Source of the DNA: Pacificispira sp002696645
GTDB taxonomy: Bacteria > Pseudomonadota > Alphaproteobacteria > UBA8366 > Aestuariispiraceae
Reading direction: 5' to 3'
Assembly: GCF_048892425.1 (NCBI RefSeq)
Contig: NZ_JBLZHU010000004.1
Location: 124,001-188,000, forward strand
DNA: 64,000 nucleotides
Shown one piece after another: positions 61,332 to 64,000 of this stretch. A program made the translations under genes and the position numbers. The stretch's first letter is position 1. Each line of letters starts with the position of its first letter. A model generated the notes under the pieces. That model was given only the letters and a program-made list of their open reading frames with translations, ran no database searches and was not told where the DNA came from.

Positions 61332-62501
61332 ATGTCCAGTCCGACCGATCTTCAGGAACAGATGACCCGATGGCGTCACGACCTGCATGCCCACCCTGAA
61401 TTCGGATTCAGTGAGAAGCGTACCGCCGCCTTTGTCGCCGCGAAACTGCGCGAATTCGGATTGGATGATGTCACCGAAGGGGTTGGCGGGACAGGCGTTG
61501 TTGGTACTTTGAAACGGGGCACCGGCAACCGTGCGATTGCCTTGCGGGCCGATATGGATGCGCTGCATATCACCGAACAGGGCAGCCTGCCCTATAAGTC
61601 GACCCATGACGGCTATATGCATGCCTGCGGTCATGATGGGCACACCATCATGCTGTTGGGCGCGGCCAAGACCCTGACCCAGCAGGAAGGGTTTGATGGC
61701 ACGATCCGGTTTATCTTCCAGCCAGCGGAAGAATGGGGCCAAGGCGCGATAGCAATGATCAACGATGGCCTATTGGATCGCTTCCCGTTCGAAGAAATTT
61801 ACGGTCTGCACAATATGCCAGGCTATCCGATCGGCCAATTTGTGACGAAGCCGGGCGCGATCATGTCTGCGGAAGATGTTTTTGAAATCACCCTGCGAGG
61901 CGTCGGGGGCCATGCGTCCAGACCGCATTCTGGCAGTGAAACACTGGTCGCCGCCTGCGCCCTGGTCACCAATCTACAAACCATCGTCTCTCGACGGGTC
62001 GATCCAACAGCAGTCGCGGTGGTATCGGTTACTGAATTGACCACCGACGGCACCCGCAATGTCCTGCCAGGCCAGGCACAAATCCGGGGTGATGCCCGCA
62101 GCTTTGACCCAGCCGTCAGCGCACAGATCGAAAAGCAGATGCGCCTGATCGCCGAAGGGACGGCGCTCTCCTATAATGTCAGTGTCGACGTCAATTATGC
62201 CCGGGAATTCATCTCTCTGTTGAATGACGAGGCCCTGACCCAGGAAGCCCTGAATGCGGCCAGGGATGTGCTAGGGTCGGATGCCGTTATGATTTCCGAC
62301 GAACCCATCACCGCGTCAGAAGACTTCGCCCAGTTCCTGCGCCATGTGCCAGGATGCTTTGCCTTTCTGGGCAATGGGGAGGACTCCCTGCCACTGCACA
62401 ACCCCAACTATGATTTCAACGATGCCAGCCTGACCGCCGGGGTCGCATTCCACACCGCCATCGCCCGCCGTCGCCTGCCCCTAGCGACCCCACGAGCCTA
62501 A
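61332..62501 (+). CDS. M20-family amidohydrolase (hippurate-hydrolase type)
   Basis: This 389-residue zinc amidohydrolase has metal motifs LRADMDALHITEQ, MHACGHDGHTIMLLGAA, FIFQPAEEWGQGA and LHNMPGYPIGQF, plus the C-terminal LPLHNPNYDFND. The Asp-Cys-His-His pattern and length match hippurate/N-acyl-amino-acid amidohydrolases (HipO/AbgB-like group). Substrate preference is not readable by eye. No strong ribosome-binding site is visible; AAAGACGAC precedes the ATG. It stands alone in an AT-rich context and is convergent with ynfA across the third copy of the AGCTCATGCG repeat. Confidence 0.92.
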   Translation: MSSPTDLQEQMTRWRHDLHAHPEFGFSEKRTAAFVAAKLREFGLDDVTEGVGGTGVVGTLKRGTGNRAIALRADMDALHITEQGSLPYKSTHDGYMHACGHDGHTIMLLGAAKTLTQQEGFDGTIRFIFQPAEEWGQGAIAMINDGLLDRFPFEEIYGLHNMPGYPIGQFVTKPGAIMSAEDVFEITLRGVGGHASRPHSGSETLVAACALVTNLQTIVSRRVDPTAVAVVSVTELTTDGTRNVLPGQAQIRGDARSFDPAVSAQIEKQMRLIAEGTALSYNVSVDVNYAREFISLLNDEALTQEALNAARDVLGSDAVMISDEPITASEDFAQFLRHVPGCFAFLGNGEDSLPLHNPNYDFNDASLTAGVAFHTAIARRRLPLATPRA

Positions 62502-62608
62502 AACACTTTCTTAGCTTTCGCGATTGCGCCAGAGCAAAGCCTGCGCAAACAGGCTCGAGTGCGACGACGTATTTACTGAAAAAACAGTTGGTAAGAGTAT
62601 CATGTGTG

Positions 62609-62631
62609 AGCTCCTGCGAGCGCATGATGCT
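62609..62631. repeat. Third copy of the AGCT(C/A)TGCGAGCGCATGATGCT repeat
   Basis: AGCTCCTGCGAGCGCATGATGCT matches the two copies at 24897-24954 except for one base, which removes one pair from the dyad. It again lies in the gap between two convergent genes (the M20 amidohydrolase and ynfA). Confidence 0.7.
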
Positions 62632-62654
62632 CTAACGCACGACGCGGGATATAT

Positions 62655-62984
62655 TCAGGTGGGTGCCCTGGGGATCGCGATAATGATAATCGCCCCAACA
62701 AGACAAATAACAGCGCCGGTAATATCCCAGCGATCCGGTTTGATACCTTCGACAAGCCACAACCAGACAAGGGAGCATACAATATAGACCCCGCCATAAG
62801 CTGCGTAGGCGCGTCCAGCGGCGACGCTGTCGACCAGCGTCAACAGATACGCAAATAAGGCCAGGGATGCGATCCCCGGCAGAACCCACCAAATTGTCTT
62901 GTCGAGGCGCAGCCACGCCCAAAATGCGAAACATCCTGCGATTTCAGCAATAGCCGCGCCAATATAGGCAACGAGAGTCGGCAT
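62655..62984 (-). CDS. ynfA: UPF0060/YnfA family membrane protein
   Basis: This 109-residue inner-membrane protein has four helices: VAYIGAAIAEIAGCFAFWAW, WVLPGIASLALFAYLLTL, AYGGVYIVCSLVWLWLVEG and ITGAVICLVGAIIIIAIP. The spacing and AYAAYGGVYI segment are typical of YnfA/UPF0060, related to small multidrug resistance proteins. AAGGAGAAACAATCAAC precedes the ATG. It probably exports a small cation, but the substrate is unproven. It is monocistronic. Confidence 0.92.
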   Translation of the reverse strand: MPTLVAYIGAAIAEIAGCFAFWAWLRLDKTIWWVLPGIASLALFAYLLTLVDSVAAGRAYAAYGGVYIVCSLVWLWLVEGIKPDRWDITGAVICLVGAIIIIAIPRAPT

Positions 62985-63139
62985 GTTGATTGTTTCTCCT
63001 TACAGCGATTACTATCAGAACCGACGCAGGCGTTATGGGCAGGGCTTCCGGCTAGCAGAGACCCTGCGCCACCTTAATCCGGTCAAGAAATGATGGCATA
63101 TGGGGCCTATCTCCGCACGACTGAGAAACCATTTCGCAA

Positions 63140-63460
63140 TTAGGCGTTTTTCCAGTTGAAAGTCAAAGGGGCTTCCCGAAAGGCAAAACGATCCAGATGA
63201 GACGCAAGTACATCTTGCAATGCATCTCTCTGCCCCGTTTCACTGGCTTCGATCCGACATTCCAGATGCGCTGGATGGGCGGTCAGGATTACGGTTGCAT
63301 CCTGTGACCAAGACCCGCTGCGGCCATCTTTCGGGAAAGTGATCCGCCCTTGCCCGGATGTGAAGTCGACCGTCAATTTATGCGCCCAGTGCTTGCATAA
63401 TTGCTGCAGATACCGGCTGCCGTTTTCGGTTGGTATTTCGGTGGTGCTGATGGTTTGCAT
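63140..63460 (-). CDS. DUF2218 domain protein
   Basis: This 106-residue soluble protein starting MQTISTTEIPTENGSRYLQQ has the DUF2218 pattern: LCKHWAHKLTVDF, the short GQGRITFP strand, then VILTAHPAHLECRIEASE and VLASHLDRFAFREAPLTFNW. Members often sit beside siderophore or iron genes, and the protein is a small beta/alpha fold of unknown function. AGGAGA lies 8 bases before ATG 63460; a longer form starting at the ATG overlapping the PadR stop is possible. It is coupled with, and probably controlled by, the PadR gene upstream. Confidence 0.85.
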   Translation of the reverse strand: MQTISTTEIPTENGSRYLQQLCKHWAHKLTVDFTSGQGRITFPKDGRSGSWSQDATVILTAHPAHLECRIEASETGQRDALQDVLASHLDRFAFREAPLTFNWKNA

Positions 63461-63537
63461 AGTTATATTCTCCTGAGTTTGGGGCTCTGCGTCCAAGCCG
63501 TGACGACGGCGCAGGGTGTCTTGAAGTGTCGCTCTCA

Positions 63538-64000
63538 TCACAACCGCTCAATCCGCTGGGCTGTTTCGTCCAGAATTCCCGCGACCGTGTGCAGCATGTC
63601 TTTATCCACATCATCATTGCCCAGTCGGGATCGTATGACGCGTCGCAAATTCTCTATGGCCCGGCGCACCGGCCCGCCATCCATCCGTTGATGGGTTTCT
63701 CGCATCGCAGACATACGGGCAATGATCCCGTCAATTTCCTTTACACTGGCTGTGATTTCCAGCGTCCCCTGATCTGTGAGGGAAAATGCCTTGCGAGATC
63801 CCTCGGACTCCAACTCAGAAATCAGGTCCATTTCCTGCAACAAAGTCAGAGTTGGATAGACCATACCAGGGCTGGGCGCATAAGCCCCGCCCGTCATGGC
63901 CTCAATCTCGCGGATCAAGTCATAGCCATGGCGCGGAGTTTCCGACAACAGCTTCATCAGCAACAGGCGTAATTCGCCCGAATCAATGACCCGATGGCGA
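63538..64000 (-). CDS. PadR-family regulator, N-terminus cut by window edge
   Basis: The minus-strand frame stays open from the stop at 63538 to the right edge, giving about 154 codons. The visible part begins RHRVIDSGELRLLLMKLLSE and continues TPRHGYDLIREIEAMTGGAY, the classic PadR winged helix, followed by PSPGMVYPTLTLLQEMDLI. A helical C-terminal dimerisation region follows. The true start lies beyond 64000. It is probably co-transcribed with the DUF2218 gene, with which its stop overlaps a GTG/ATG pair, and it may repress that operon. Confidence 0.88.
   Translation of the reverse strand, partial: RHRVIDSGELRLLLMKLLSETPRHGYDLIREIEAMTGGAYAPSPGMVYPTLTLLQEMDLISELESEGSRKAFSLTDQGTLEITASVKEIDGIIARMSAMRETHQRMDGGPVRRAIENLRRVIRSRLGNDDVDKDMLHTVAGILDETAQRIERL

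Noticed and set aside
61084..61332. 82-codon minus frame before the M20 gene
   Set aside because: No recognisable domain, no ribosome-binding site and composition like non-coding AT-rich DNA; a decayed transposase fragment could not be supported.

Overview
The window comes from a free-living Gram-negative bacterium, most likely an alphaproteobacterium of the Rhodospirillales type. The evidence is moderately GC-rich coding DNA, lipoprotein and twin-arginine signals, a histidine-utilisation operon using HutF, a glcDEF glycolate oxidase, a TipN-like polarity protein and intergenic palindromes common in alphaproteobacteria. There is no rRNA gene, so the taxon is inference. Almost all of the window is ordinary chromosomal backbone; accessory material is limited to short AT-rich patches and repeats.

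Layout. 1-4.4 kb: an edge-truncated GNAT acetyltransferase and a YnjBCD-type ABC importer. 4.7-12.7 kb: OmpA-like lipoprotein, apaG, folE, a PAS-GGDEF-EAL protein, TrkH, argE, a Prx5-type peroxiredoxin and a small unknown gene. 12.8-15.5 kb: a 267-bp cloverleaf-like inverted-repeat element that supplies the stop codon of a secreted UlaG-like metallo-hydrolase, then a DUF900 hydrolase. 15.5-22.7 kb: divergent hut locus, with hutF-hutC-kinase leftward and hutI-hutH-hutU rightward. 22.7-28.8 kb: phhB, a zincin, an rsmB-type methyltransferase, a LuxO-like sigma-54 regulator, an SDR and gabD. 29-32.3 kb: a 1087-residue coiled-coil membrane protein. 32.4-40.8 kb: upp, dienelactone hydrolase, DUF2937, ppk-ppx, sixA, a TPR protein and DUF2817. 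40.9-45.6 kb: glcDEF, interrupted by a 108-bp tandem repeat array that stays open in frame. 45.7-49.9 kb: CHASE2 protein, small exported protein and M48 lipoprotein protease. 50-60.2 kb: TetR regulator with a clear operator, acyl-CoA ligase, a complete branched-chain-type ABC importer and a PaaK-like enzyme, with a foreign AT-rich two-gene cassette (DUF6338 protein plus a 54-residue protein) inserted before the PaaK-like gene. 60.2-61.3 kb: a second AT-rich island holding a tRNA-like element, a winged-helix protein and a cluster of small hairpins. 61.3-64 kb: an M20 amidohydrolase, YnfA, DUF2218 and an edge-truncated PadR regulator.

How the genes work together. The hut locus converts histidine through urocanate, imidazolone propionate and formiminoglutamate to formylglutamate by the HutF branch; the last enzyme, HutG, is not in this window. 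ppk and ppx form a polyphosphate synthesis/degradation pair. glcDEF oxidises glycolate to glyoxylate. The TetR-ligase-ABC-PaaK cluster looks like uptake and CoA activation of a fatty or aromatic acid.

Least explained by ordinary annotation are the 60.2-61.1 kb island (a tRNA-like structure with encoded CCA directly behind a winged-helix gene whose upstream DNA is packed with hairpins), the DUF6338/54-residue cassette whose last codon overlaps the start of the next operon gene, the 12.8-13.07 kb cloverleaf element and the in-frame glc repeat array. I did not find a CRISPR array, an intact insertion sequence, a prophage or a recognisable biosynthetic cluster.
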